From: Aphelocoma coerulescens
Taxonomy: Eukaryota > Chordata > Aves > Passeriformes > Corvidae
Assembly: GCF_041296385.1 (NCBI RefSeq)
Contig: NC_091023.1
Span: forward strand, 4,278,924-4,342,923
Reading direction: 5' to 3'
Length of the DNA stretch: 64,000 bases
Shown in pieces: positions 12,401 to 27,000 of the stretch. Made by a program: the position numbers and the translations under genes. Position 1 is the stretch's first letter, and every line of letters begins with the position of its first letter. A model generated the notes under the pieces. The model was not told the DNA's origin. It did no database searches and worked only from the letters and a program-made list of their open reading frames with translations.

Positions 12401-15400
12401 GAGTTTGCTAACCAATTCCCCCTTTCCCCCCAAAACACAGTTTAAATTTCATGTTTATCCTAGCTGGATACTTTATTTATTTAAGACAGGGATTTGCCAT
12501 CTGCTTAGCAATCAAATAAGCTACCCAGACTGAAATCAGCAATAATGACATTTTCCCTCTGTGAAACGCTATGTCTTCAGAACATGCACACGGTGTTGGG
12601 TGTGGGGGGATGCGAGGGAGAGGACAGACAACCAAAATAAACCTCACCAAAACAAAAAAAAACCCACCCCAAATTAACCAGGTTCCGCTCATTCTGGCCA
12701 CCATCATCTTCATGCTCTTTTTCACCACCTCCAAACATGCAATAAGCAGGCAGTAATTGCATTCCTACCTGCATAGGATGAGCATGGAGAAGACAGACTG
12801 AGTAACTATCAAGCTGCTTACAATAAGGAGTAACAAAATGCATTAACCCATAACCCAATCTCAAGTAAGTACTGAAGCTTTGGGTTAGTAAATATAAATA
12901 CAAGACAAGAGATAAAAGTTGAATCCATTGAGGAATTATCACTTCTCTGCTCAAATTTATTCCCAAGAGAAAGCAAATGCATCAAAAGCTGTTGAGTGAA
13001 GAACACATTTAACTCCTTTTTCAACACTTTAAAACTGTTATTTAAACTTAAAAGCTTTCTACTTAGAGCAAGGCATTAACAATTAAAAAAAAAAAATTGT
13101 ATTCCTTTCTCAACACATATTCCCATGTCTTCTATTTCAAGGGTTCCCATAATGACTTTTTGTTGCTTTTTAAGAAGAAAGACACAGACTGATTACTTTT
13201 GTTTCGGCGATTATTCACCAAACAGAAGAGACATGGACTACATAAACTTCAGCTCAGATACCGTAAAACTCAAACAAAATTAGCTCTACTTCATGCCTGC
13301 CAGCATAAGAAGCAGAGACAGATTTAAAATGCACTACTTTTGGTTTCCTATTCCACACAGGCACACCTTCAGCTATCTAACCCCATTTAAACCAGGCAGC
13401 TTTGGGCACAAAGCAGCACAGGTGGATTGCTCAGCCTGGGGCCACCTCCACAGCTGGAAAGAACAGCAGGAGCATCCTTTCCCCCATCCTGCTGCAAACC
13501 TGGGAACATGTACAGAGAACTGGACTTGCCAAGCTGGGACACCCACAAAGCTTATCTAGAGACAAATTAAACTGGACTAAACCAAATCCACACACCTCCC
13601 ATTTTATGTTTCAGAAATCTAACATGTCTTGTTAGACTTGAACGTGTCCGCTGTATTTGTTTTGAACTTATTATTTTCAAAAGAGAGAGTTCCCTCAGGG
13701 AAAAATTTTCCAACAATCTGCTATTTTTTACTGATCACTGCATGTTTTCAGAGTCCACTGCCATTGTTTACTTCCCCTAAAATTATTACCAGGCCCACAG
13801 ATATGATAGCTGGATGTTTTTCTAATATACTTTTCCTCTTTTTTGTGGGTTGTTTTTCAATTCCTTGGCTCTGAACACTCTTAGAGCTGTCACAAATTAA
13901 GCTGATCATAGCATCTCCTGTTCCCAACAAGAGGACAACCCAGTTCTCATTGAAAGTAATAGGAGCTTTGCCACTGATGGCAATGCAAGCAGGATCATGC
14001 ACTCAACCTCTGTAACAAAAGTAAATAAACACTTTCATTTTCATGTCTGAATTGGTAATGCTGGAATAACAGCTTTCTTCTCCTTCTAATAACAGTGGAA
14101 AAAAATCTAAGTATAATTGCAATTCAGCTGCTGTGTGAAGGAAGCAAAACAAAACCCAATGAAGCTTTTTATTACATGTGCTGTTTGCAGAAAGAATGAA
14201 CGATCCCTTTGCATCTTCCTACTCCATTTTGAAGAGGTGGCCAGCTCTGGTTGGACATCCGTGAAACTCCTTTATTTGCTGGGGACTGTACTGCCCCAGA
14301 TCTTACCCATGTAACACAGAAACCAAGTGCAAAAGGAATAGCATTATATGGCCTCTACAATTTGCACACAACAGTAAGAAGCAATTAAGTTATGCAGTAT
14401 TTTGTCAGAAAACAATAAAAGCTTCTTTCTTCTTTCTTTAGGAAAAAGGAAAGAGGAGACAGCCCATGCACTGCAGTGTTGCTACTTCCCATTAACTTAG
14501 AGGACACAAGGCTTAGTGAGCCTCACTGCTCACCCTGTCAGAAACGCTGCTGCTGCTGCTGAGACCCTCAGCACTGCCAGCTGTGCTGTGCCAAAGCTGC
14601 CTTCCTGCCCAGTGAGCCTGCAAAGGGCAGAGCAGCTCCTGGCTGCTGCAGGACATCACTGCCCCAGTCTTCAGCTGTAACTCTTCAGCTCAGCACTAAG
14701 AGAAACTTTGGTTAATAATGGGATATGGACATCAGTTTATAGCAACTCAGAAAACAGCTGTTTTTCTCTTTTTCCTTAACCATTTTCTTTTTTCAAGCAT
14801 CAGCTGTTCAGCTACAGATACAAACATCCAGTAAGCAGAGTGTTTAAGAGAAAGCAGAAAACCAATCCATCTATAAAATAGCCCTATGTAAATCCAACTT
14901 CCACTCAGCTGCTCCATAAATGCAGGCTTCTCACTTTACATTAACAACAGGAGACAATCCACGATCAAGTAATAGCTCAGATTGGAGTGAAGGGTTTAAT
15001 TTCTTTTGTGCCTTCAATTCTGCTTAGAACCTGATGAAGCTGACTCTGCATTTTCCTAGTGCCACCCAACTGTAACTTCTAGGACCTTTCCCTATATCCA
15101 AGATAAGGAAAGGATTTGGTTTTAGACTGCAAGGAGATCTAAACTTTGCGTCCTTACAGGTATTCTGCAGCCTGCAAAAAGAACCAATGGCAGTAATACA
15201 AACAACAGGCTTTTATGGCTCACCATCTCAAGATCACCATCACAGATTTTCTTATCTTGAGACACCCTTCTCTTAGCAAGACTCCTTCTCAACAAATGCA
15301 ATTGCATAACGTGACAAAATGATATGCCTGAAATAAATGAGCCACATGTGGTGATAACGCCAGGCAGCCTCTGGGTTCAAGGCAGAAGTACCACTGCCCC

Positions 15401-18400
15401 TTCTTGCAGCCATTTTAGGTGTGTCTGAGGTAACAATTTTTTCAGAGCAGATAGTTACTGATCATAATGGCTGTCTGTCTCATAACTAAAACATCTGCTT
15501 GTGGAACTAGTTCTTATTAATTGAAGTGGCAAGGAGCCAGTTGGGACTTTTTTAAATCAATGCAGGTCTCTTATAAAAACTTGAGTCTCTTTGCAAAGCA
15601 CTGCTACAAAACAGGAAGCAATGTCTAAAACTGCCTTCAGCCCATTATTTTTCACTTCCAAGGAAATCCGTTTCCAGTCCAGCCAGGAAGACTCATCACA
15701 GAATTACAGCAGTCAGTGAACTACCAAAACATGTTAATACAGTGCTCACAGCCAGGCACCCAACCAAGGAGAAAAACTGGCAACAAGAAAGAGTCAAACA
15801 ACAAAATACAGAGAATCTCAAGTCACAAGTCCAGCATCATTCTTTATTATGAAACATAGAAAAAAATCCAAGAAAGGCCAGTGGATTAATCAGCTGCTAA
15901 AGGGAAAACTTCCTGCATAAGCAAAATCACACTGCTCCATCATTTGACGTACTGCAAATGCACAAAGAAATCAAAGAGGGACCCTGTAATTTACTCCCAC
16001 TTGCACAGCTTCTGCTATGTGCATTCACTCTTACTGATAAGCAAGTGATACAGAGTTAAAACATTTTATTTTTAGATGCTATAATGTCCAAGGCAAAAAG
16101 GACTCTTAAGTTACAACTCTGCATTTCTCAGCTTTTATGAGTTGACATCAAGCTTTTAATGTCACTTCTGGTGGAAACACCTAATGCTTGTTCCTGAAAC
16201 AGACATTGCAAAATACATTGTTTCTTCCCCCAAAAAGCCTACTATTCTCACCTGTGCCACTACATACCTACTAACACACATCAGGTAAATCACCTGTTGA
16301 CTGACTGGCAGCATATTGTTTCTACTGCCACACACCAAGCACAGGTGACATTTATCTCTCCCTTCCTTAAAGCTGAGCACTGACCACACAAACGATTAAG
16401 CCACCTTTTTCTAAGCACCATACCCATCTGTTAATCAGCAAAGAACTTTATTCCTTCATCCAGGTACACAGCCCAGTCCCCTTCTCTTTCAGGAGCTGCC
16501 TTGCTAACAGGATTCAGAGAGGGAAAAAGCTATACAGAACTCTCCAAGAGCACAATGGGGCACAATTGGGAGGAACCATTATTTTTCACTGAGTTTTTAA
16601 TAGCCAGTTGGCATGTGAAAGCTCAATTTTCTTCAAAAGCCTGCATTTCTTTCTGTCCTGGTGAATATTTAACAATCCTCTGGTGATACTGTGTTAAGAA
16701 ATCATGCATGGTACGTTGGTTTAATAACTCTGTCTTTGGCATATGAGTTGGCATGTCATATTCAATCTACCACAGAAGCCACTCCAGTCAGGTGGAAACA
16801 GTCAGTGAGGGGAGTGCTGATTTGTAGAACTGTTTTTCTGTGTCTCATTTGACTGCTTTATCGAACTCTCCAGGCCTTCCCCCAAGCAGTACAGATGATA
16901 GCTGAAGCTCAGGCTAAGAAGAATGGCTACCCATCAACAAAATTAAAAAAGGCAAAGCAAAAGCAGGAATCATACAGGGAGCTTCACTCCCTGCTTGTGT
17001 TTACTGTATAGACAGGACATAAGGTTTTATTTTTAGTTTCCTCCACCCCTTCATTTCCCCTCGTCGCTCTATCGAAGTATCACTTTTGGTGGAGGTGGCT
17101 CATTGCACATTCCTTTGTTCAGAGGAGGAGCAGCCATCAGGGGCAGTACGAAAAGGTTGCCTTGCTCCCTTGCAAAGTAAGGCACTGCACCACTGATTCC
17201 TCACCTCAGCTCTGGACTGAATTACTTTGGCAGTTTCAAGAGCTTTATGTATATTTTCCAAGTCTCACACTCAAGATACTAAAGAAATGGCTGGAGACCA
17301 TCCACCCCTATCATTCTTTCACCATGATCACCCAGCTTTACAAAGAGTAAAGAAGAACCTTGTACTTCCCAAGTTTAGTCACAAAGAGGAAGCAGGACAG
17401 TGTTAGATCCAAGGCCCCAGCCTTTCCACCATGCTCCCAACTCCAAATTTCTTCCAGTTAACTCTGGTCCTTCCCTCTGTGTAACACATGTTGAAGCATG
17501 AAAAGTATAGCAGAATAAGCTGTGCAATGTTATTAAAATGCTGCTGATAGTATCAGAATTAAAGCCAGACTTTAAATATATCATAGGCCACATGAACTAT
17601 ATCAACTATATCTATCCAGTACCTGCTCTTCCTCAAAAGAGTGAACTTCAATCAGTCAGTCCAGTTTTTCTGCAGGCAAACATATTTGTTAATTAATGAA
17701 CTATTAAACCAATCCCTTCTTGTTGGGAATGGGAAATTAAAGGACTAATAATGAAAATTTTATAACACAGAGATTGGCAGTTTGTTAAGAAACACATCTA
17801 CTGCATGTTCAGGGTAGTTCTATCAAATTAGTCTTACTTCACTGTTTTCTCTTTCCCTACTCATATAATTGCAAACATCACACAGCAGGCACTAAAACTT
17901 TCTAAAGTAAATTTAAAAAAACCCCAACACAACTGCTGAAAATTCCACACATCACTATAAAAACCTCAACCACTCCAAAACTATTTTTACAAACACTATT
18001 TTTACTGTCTGGATGGTCTTACCACCCCCACACTATGGCATGGCCCTCCTCTTAGAGAGCAAAACCTACCTCATGTGCTTCTTTATAATGACATTTGCTG
18101 ATTTCAAGGAAAATTTCTATTAAACTCTTTCAACAGACTTATCTATCCAGTGTCAGGGTCAACACAAACTTAGAGAACTCAGCTTTAAATTCCTTACAAG
18201 AGAGGACTGAAATCAAGCAGCAGAAAAATTAAATGAGAAGATAAGCCAGTAGGACCCTACATGAGTATTTGAGAGGTATCCCTGCCCCACAGCTCCAAAC
18301 TACTTTGACAGAAACAAGGATTTTAGCTTAGGGGTTGTACCTGTTTTCTCTCTTCTGTTTCTCTTTCATTCTCACCACCTGTGCATGCAGGAAGAACTGG

Positions 18401-21036
18401 AAAATATCTCATATGGGATTGATAATGGACCTACTGGAATTTAAACATTTACCAAAGGGGAATCAGTCATGCAGTGCTTTTTCCTGCCAGCAATCATATG
18501 TTCCCAGCACGGATAACATTTTCACATATAAATAAAGTCACATATCATTCCTGCTTCTACTTGGAAAGTATTGAACTTTAACAGCTATGGAAAAAAAAAT
18601 ACAGTGCATCAAAATCCACCCAAACCTTCACACTTTCATGCTGAATTTTTAATTTAAAAATACTTTTTACATGCTTAAAGACATACTTGTGCAGTAATAT
18701 CTGCAGATTTAAAATCTCTTTCAGTACTCCTGTAAATCATGTTAGATATTACCAGCTATAAGCACTGAGGCTGCAAAGCCAATTTCCATTAGTTCTGGTT
18801 CTGACCAAGCCACTCCATAGAAATATTGCAATTGTTTGTACCACTTAAATTATCTCAGTCAGACACCTAAATGTGTTTGTTGTACACCCCATTTCAGCAT
18901 AAGGTGTCATGCTACACCAGCACGTCAGTTCTTACAGAGGGAAGTGGTTTATCAGTAACTATTTCTCTCAGCATGGAACAAGCAATAGTGGAAAGTGCAA
19001 ACCAATTTAATTTAACAGGAGGGATTCATACCATGGCACGCAGTTGTCCATTAACAGAACAAACCCCTGCCTCCCTCCCTTTCTCCAGTTGGCAATTGCA
19101 GCAAATCTTCCATGAAAATACATTTCCTGTAATGTTCTGGTCATGGTTGGCAAGAGCCACAACCCATTTCCATAAAGCCACCATGTGGAAAATTGCCTTG
19201 GCTGTTAAAATGGACTAATGCAAAGGAATGTTTTTCTTAATGTTGAAGGCATCAATCCTTTTTAAAAAACACCACGTTGCAGGACATTAGCTGGTCACCC
19301 ACCAGCTGTAAGGCAGAGCCCTCACACTCAACAGTAAGAATAAAAAAAGCCCTTCATCCAAGTATCACTTGCAGACCACTAACTCAGCAAACATAACGAG
19401 AAGAGAAGCCTGAAGGAACTTTGCAACAGCAACTCTGTTTTCACCAAAGTATAATCCTCATGCTGCAACTGCTAATCAACAAGCTTCCACAGCATTAGTT
19501 AGCCCCCCAAAAGTTAAATCCTGAGTCTGCAGCCAAGTGGCTGCATCACAGGACAAGTCAGGCTGTTGAAGGAGATGCTGTAAGGCTTTCAGGGCTGGAA
19601 TCCCATTCTCCAATACTCTTGTTACCTGGTGCAATTTACTCTTTAGCTCCCAGGGACTCACAGAGATCCTGTTTATTCACTCTTGGCCTACAGGGCTGAT
19701 TCAGCCCATAATTCTTACCTACACTTGTCTGTGGCCTCTCTACACTGCTTTTGCCTAGATGAGCAGAACACATCTCTCTTGCACACTGCCCTCCCTGAGC
19801 TCTTCATCTGTGCTGGACCAAGGACGAGACACAAATCTGGTGCCCAGGGTGAGGGCGTGCAGCTCACGCTGTCTGGAATCTCTTATTGCTCAAAGCACAT
19901 CATAAAGAGCTGAAGGAGCTTTGCATTCTCTCTCTGACTCTGGAAGACCCCTTGAACTTCAGGGTGTTACAAGACCAGAAGCTGTTAAATGAACTCGCCT
20001 GATCTGGAGAAATCTACCAGTAGATTTTACAGAAATGCCTGTGGGATAAGACACAGGTAGAGGAGGCACCTGTTTTTGGAAAGGGGAGACAGTCAATGTG
20101 TAAGACTTCAGTTGCACTGATTAATCTCAAACCAGTTCTTAAATTGATAAATGTAAACTTGCACAGACTCCCTGCTATGTTTTACAAGTGACACAACCAA
20201 ATTACCTACAAAATATTAAACTTGGTTACAGCATTTTTGCACATTAAAAAGATAACAGAGTGTTACCATGGTATCATTTGTATAAAAAAGCTCACAAAGC
20301 TTATGCCAAGAACCATGAAGTGCAGGACAGCAGTGGTGGTACCAAAACCCTTTGCAAGACCGGAAAGTGAGAGAAAAACTCAGAAAGACATTCAGGAAAT
20401 TTAGTATTAGAAAACTAAGAAACTGAAATCTCTGGACATACATAGCTTGCAATGCATCTGCTGGATGTATGGGAACTTCTCAAAATCAGGCCAAAGGTGT
20501 CTATAGTCAGGGACCATTATAGATACACTAAAAGTATGGACATTTTTGAAGATATAAGGTTTGTTTCAGAAGTTCAAGGCTTTGCAAAACTAAAATAAAC
20601 CAGAAAAGAGGTCCTAGAAATCTTTAATCGCCATGTGCTATTATAGGAGCAGGCCAATTTTGGACTACTGTACAAGAAGGAAAGGTAAAGATCACTGTAA
20701 GCCTTCAGAAAGGGTCATTAAGGCAATTTATTGAGAAAAGATTTTTAAGATTAAATATCTATGATTAAAAAAACTGATAGAGCATAGAAAAATACATTTG
20801 TGAGCATGTAAGTTCTCTGAAATTTAAATATTCTTGTGATACATTCCTTGACTACAAAATTCTGATGGCTGTGTTTCCAGGCTCAAAGCTGTGCCTAAGG
20901 CAGTAGATACAGAAATACAACAACAAGTTTCCCAGTTTTATCCTTCCTGGCCCCAGTAAGAAAAGAAGATGCACATGAACAGAAAAGCTACTTTACAATT
21001 CTCTTCCGTCTCTTCAAACTTCACTGGTTTTCTTTT

Positions 21037-21081
21037 CTGGAAAAAAAACCCCATCATATTATAAAGTGGTTTTTTTTCCAG
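21037..21081. repeat. Perfect 14-bp inverted repeat
   Basis: The left arm CTGGAAAAAAAACC (21037-21050) and right arm GGTTTTTTTTCCAG (21068-21081) are exact reverse complements separated by 17 bases. A third related segment, TGGAAAAAAAAACCC, lies about 20 bases further right. RNA from either strand could fold into a hairpin. The A/T tracts make chance origin plausible. Confidence 0.85.
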
Positions 21082-24000
21082 TCCTGAGAGGCAGCAATGG
21101 AAAAAAAAACCCAGGAGGTAAGAAACAGGAATAGAGGAACACTGTATGACTCTATGTTGTACATGCCATCAGAAGGGTGTAGTGTTTTGCTACCATATGT
21201 GATTAAGAGAAGCATACATATTTCAGAGTACAGAAAATGCAGTTAAAAGGGTGCATGAGAAAATCTACATAATGCTGATTTCCTTCTGTATAATCTTGTT
21301 TTCTATTTATCATATCTGCTGTGCAAAAATTTAGTTTGTGCAGGGTCAGTGAGCAGCTAAAGTATCTTGAAAGAAAAGTCTAACCTTTCCTAATCACCTG
21401 TGCTTCCTGTAACCACTCCATTAGCCCTTTCCCTGATTTATGATTCCCACACTGTCCCTGTGATTAAAAGTGTGATGGTTTGTTTGCATTTCTACTTAGG
21501 CTGATTATTTTTTGCCCTTCCTCCAACTTCAGCCACCATGCAGATGACAGGTCTAAGGGTCCAACACTCATTTCCAAAAGCCACGTATCACAAACAGGAT
21601 GCTGCCCTACAGCACTGCTCCCCTCATGCCCACCACACAGAATGAGCACTCTGTATCTGCTGGAAGTTTCAGCACTGGCCACTGGGTTTTGCTGTAACTC
21701 CAAAACAGTTTCAATTTCTTCTCTGTCTAGACTTGAAAACCCAAAGTCTCCAGAAATTCTAGTTAGATTGAACTGAGAAATCACGTTTTTGATTCAGGTC
21801 CCTATAAAGGCCAACCTGAAAAGTGTCATGGGTTTTGCCTGACTGACAAAGCAGCTACTCAGTACTTTTGAGAAGACTGCCTCCCATTCCTGCTGGCAAC
21901 TCCTGTCTGGTCAGACAGGTACTTCAATAGCACAGTGGCAGACAGAGAGAAAGCACAGCTTATTGGAAATGAGGTCCCATGATGTCTGTAAAGGAGAACA
22001 GCCACAGCAACAACATGTAGGTTCAACCTAAAAAATAATACTCATGCTTTGTCAGAGACACGGCTAGTCAAGAAACTCACATGCATCCCAACAATTAAGC
22101 AACACAATGAATTTACTGCTGTGAAAACACAAAACCAGGAGCCAGGTGCCATGACCAAGCCCAGCATCTATGGCGTGGTTATTGAGCCTCACACTTCTGG
22201 GAGGCTGGAAGAACATGCTAGAGTGGCTGGTTGCTATTCTGTCATCATCTTTGTAGCTCTGTGAGTGTGTAACTGCTACTGCACAGCTGGAAAATGCCAC
22301 TGTGTCCACAGAGGAAGCCAATGGTTATGCAAATGGTTGATGCACATCCCAAAGCACAGGGCACTCCCCAGGCAGGTAGCCTGTGGGTCCTGAATGAGTA
22401 ACCTCACGTACGTTAATTACCAACGTTTGTTAGAAGTATTTGTAAGGCCACAAAGACACTTATGTGTACAAAGGGCACCTGGTTTTGGTCAGGCAAAAAC
22501 AAAATTCCACAAAAGAAAAATTAATATAAATCTGAATGAGTCTTGGCAAACTGTTATAATGCCGAGTAACACAGTAAAAATGCATATTTTCTTGCTCAGA
22601 CATGTCTACCAGCTCATGTCTACAAACTGGCTCACTACCATCTGCTGAAGGTAAGGTAACAAGAAATATAACACACCAATAGCGTTTGGTTAGTAGTTTG
22701 GCTAAAGCAACAAAGGTATCTTTTGTCACCTCTGGAATCACAGAATCTTTATTAAAGTAGTTGTCAGTATTAATAACTTTGCAAAGAGGTGTTTTAGTAA
22801 GAAGTCTCAGCCATTTTTTACTGTCCTTCATCACCCTCTCATCCCACCAAGCTTTGCTTTTAATTTTTCACTCCCAAGATAACAAAGAGACTAGAAAGAA
22901 TTTTCCGTTCCTTTCACCAAAATTGACAACAATCCTTTTTTATCATCATGAAATGCCAAAACAACAATACATCTCCTCCCATGACCATTGTTTTTTTCTC
23001 TCACAACTGGACTGTTACTGTGTGGCACATCTAATGTTAGAAAAACACCATGGTTAGTATCTGCCAGGTTCCATGATGTTATTCCCCTCGCATTAAAAGA
23101 ATATGATTAACTTTAGTTTGTACTGCATCAGTAATTTTTTTTTTTTGCAGGCACAGAATTCCCATATATTTATAACTCGTGGCACTTCATGAACTTGTGA
23201 AATCTTCTGTGCTTCTTTCTGAAGCGGGAAACAGTAATTTCAGCAGAAATATGAATTTCATTATGTCTGACTGACAAGCTCAGGCCACATAACTGACTTA
23301 ACACACACAAGGCGTGCTCCCTTTTCCTTTGATTTATGAGTCTCCACTATAGCTTGTTTTTTTTTCTGCAGGAACAGAAGCAGAGTATATTTATATAACT
23401 ATTCTATCTCCCCCCCCCCTTTTAATCTGAACCTTTATATAGAACATCTGTTGCTGCAAGAGCAACTGGAAACTACTGTGACTGTGTTGCAGTAACAGAC
23501 CTCACGGCAGTCTAATACAACTACCAAAAATCCAACCCTTCACAGGCAGGAGTTTTGAAAAACATCAGCACATCTGAAAAGGCACTGACAATTGCAATAG
23601 CACTGTCTCCTATGCTGACCTGCCACTAAACTCTTTTATTTTGTTTCAAAATAACTGCCAGAAAGAAAAGATCTTGTTGTGCGTTTCAGCTGTCTGCACA
23701 TTATTTCAACTACGTAATTTTTGTTAGGTGATTTAATTTTAGATCTCCTTTTTCATTGAAGAACCCACATCTAATACAGAGCTCTATTCCCCACTTTAGT
23801 TCTAACCCCAAATGTATGATCATTTACTTCTGCTCACACCTTACATGCAGTGATGTAGCAGTCCACTAAATAAATCACTTCAAAAATATTACAAGTTTAA
23901 CTCTATGAACCACACAACAGTGGAGCAATAACCTACAGCAGAATGCCTTTAAAAAACCCACCCAAACAGCACCAATTATATCACACAGCTTTTCATGCTA

Positions 24001-27000
24001 CCAGAGGCTTTGAAAGGAAGCTGACTCAACAGTCAAGGACTGAAGAGTGAGGAAAACCAAACATGGAATTTCCACTTCCTCTACACATGCTGTCAGCATA
24101 GAAAAGGACATAGTCAACAAAATAACAAGCTCTGTCTACCTTTGGCTTGTGAAATGGGCTCTGATGAAATAAAAGACCTCCAAAACCCTCAACCCACCCT
24201 GCTTCTCTGCCTTCTCCCTGCACACCTGAGGTGACACCAGTCACATCTGAGCGTAGCCCTTGGACATACAATTGCTGATACAACCCAAATGCAGACATCA
24301 CATTTTCAACACACTAGCACAAAAATACATTTAACAAGAATTGTTAAATGCTTCTGATTTATACATGCCAACCTGAAAATCCACGAAACCGTGACTGCCA
24401 ATGTTTCACAGATGCAAAAAATAGGTTTTATACCTCTGGGGTGAGGAAACATAATGGTAATTGTAAAGGGTTTTACTGTACAACATTGAACTGGCTTATT
24501 AAGATAATGAGTTGTTTTTCCAATCACTCTTCAATTAAAACAAACAAAATGAATCACTGAGCCCTTCCTTCCCAGTGCAGCTGCATGGCACACTCACATT
24601 TTGCAGTTTTTTTAGGTGGCGAATCAGTGGAAAATAAAGAACACCTCCCTTGTACACTTCTTCTCACACCTCACAGCTCCTCCCCACCTCCCTTAGAAAT
24701 ACCCACGGATGTAGGTGCTCTCACCAGATCTGTACACACACACACACCTCATCTATTTCTTTAAAATGCTTTAAGAAGCATTTTAAGTCTGCTTTAAGTC
24801 CTGGGTGACTTCTCTTCATCACAAAGAGTTCCCCATAGGTACAGAGGGGTAGTAAAGGCAAAGCACCTGCCATGACAGATGAAGAGATGCCAGTTTTTGG
24901 TTGTGAGCTGTAAAGCACCTACTTTCAAAGGTTCTGTTTTCTCTGCCAGCCCTTTTCTCTGGAAATCCTCCCACTTCTTACCCCAACTCATTCCATATTT
25001 AATTCTCAAAACTCTTATTCCAGAAGGAGGACAGTCATGGTTCACAGCCTGTACTCACTGCCTTGCATTGACCATTGCTGAACTGTAAGAATCCACCCAA
25101 AAAAGATTTAAAAAACCCAAAGAACATTATACACTGTCAACCATAAAGACTTTGATATGACATATGGGGCCAAGATCCCTGAAATGCACAGCAGCTTCAT
25201 TTCAAAGTGCTTTTCTCTCTTTAGCAGCTAATGTATCTGTCAGGACAACAAAATTATGCAAAATAAAATAAAACTGCCCCTGCAGATCCACCACTGACTC
25301 AGCTACAGCTCAAACACTTCCAGTACAAATTGAAACCACTGACCTAATTATAAAGCAGAAATAATGCCTACCTCTCTTCTTCCCATCTTCCCCAGCAGTC
25401 TGGGAACTCAAATGAAAAAGCTGGAAAGCACTTTCCTCCTTGATGCTTTTGCTACAGAAAACCAAATGACTTAAGAACAAAGGCCTGTAGGGAAGATGCA
25501 GCAGGCAAATAAGAATCACCTGTGAGTTCCTTACCCTGTCATTTCACAGACGAGCCCCCAGTGTTTCCTATTAGCACTACTCACTGCTTAGAGGGCACCT
25601 GTCAAAAACCTCAAGGGTTAAGCAGGGATTGAAATAGGAAAGACACTCATCTTGTTCCCTTCTGTGCATTTTACAGAAAACTAAGTGGCAATTTACACTT
25701 TCATATGTAAACTTGGACGACAAAGAATAGCAGACAATAAGAAACGGCAACTTCAGATTGTGAAAATGAAGAGGAAATTAAAGCAAGGTAAAAAAGGGGG
25801 GAAAAAAAAGACCAATGTAAATGGAATTTTCAGTTATTAAGGGCTTGACCCTCTGAGATACTCAGCAGGTTTTTCAAGGCAAGAAAAAATATGATCTTAC
25901 TGTGATTTTAGTGGCATAAGTCTAAGCCTATTCTCAGTAGTAATACTGCTGAAAAACATACCAGCAGGTTAAAGAGCATATTTCATGATATTCTATGAAG
26001 AGCAAGAGAAATGTAGGAAAAATACAAATTAAATTGTTCCTTGCAGCACACTACTAATGCAGCTGTTTTCAAACTGCAGATAATTCAGGATGCTCAGAAA
26101 AGTAAGCACATGACAAGTTTAAGAGAATTCCCAATTATTAAACTGAAAAAAGTGCCAGTAAGCAATAGTCCCTCTTAGGCTTCTTTTCAAGAAATTGTTG
26201 CTTTATTGCTATTATAAAATGGTACTTCTTAGCTCTACCAGTTTCTTTTTAGAAATTAGATTTGTGTACTTTTTAAGAAACCAAGATGAAACACATTAAA
26301 TTTTAATATTACATGCAAAGTTTCAGAAAGAGATAGGACCAAACTTAATCTCTCTAAGATTAAAGATCTGTCTGAGCATCCATAACACGCTGAGGAAGCT
26401 GCTCATTTCCCAGTAAAAAACAATTTTATGTATGTTATATGCATGAATAGTATACAATGTGCCTATTTTCATTACTTAGAAATAAAGATAAATGTAGTAG
26501 ATTTTTACTATCTACTTGTACTGATCACTGGATGTCATAAAATATTTTGTTAGGCCCAGTTTTGGAAAAATTAGTAGCTTGGCAGGTGCCAGCCAAATGG
26601 TTTTGCAATCCTCACAAACTTCATCTCAGTAAAAACCCTTGTGAGAGAAGCAGCTCCTCAGCCACCAGTGCTGGTTGGCCAGGTTTGCCTAGAAGTTATT
26701 TCCAAAATGAGCATCAAAACACAGGTATTGAAATAGTGAGAAAAACCAGGAGTAACATTATCCTTCCTGGTGCTGGAGCAATGCCCCCCAAGTGTCTTGT
26801 AGAATGACATTTTTGAGAGTGAAGTCACAACCAGTAGCAAGAGAAACGTTTGAAACTAGGACAGCAGCACTGAAAAATGAAATCGTGTAACACAGGGAAG
26901 GAGAGAAACAACCTTCAAGAGAAGACAGGAAACAAGGACTCAGTTCTCAACTGGCAGGTTACCTGCAGAAAAGACACCCAGGCATCTAGACACCATGAGA

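Noticed and set aside
22731..22755. CR1 terminal repeat (GGAATCACAGAATC)
   Set aside because: Only a short resemblance to the CR1 tail, with no CR1 body next to it.
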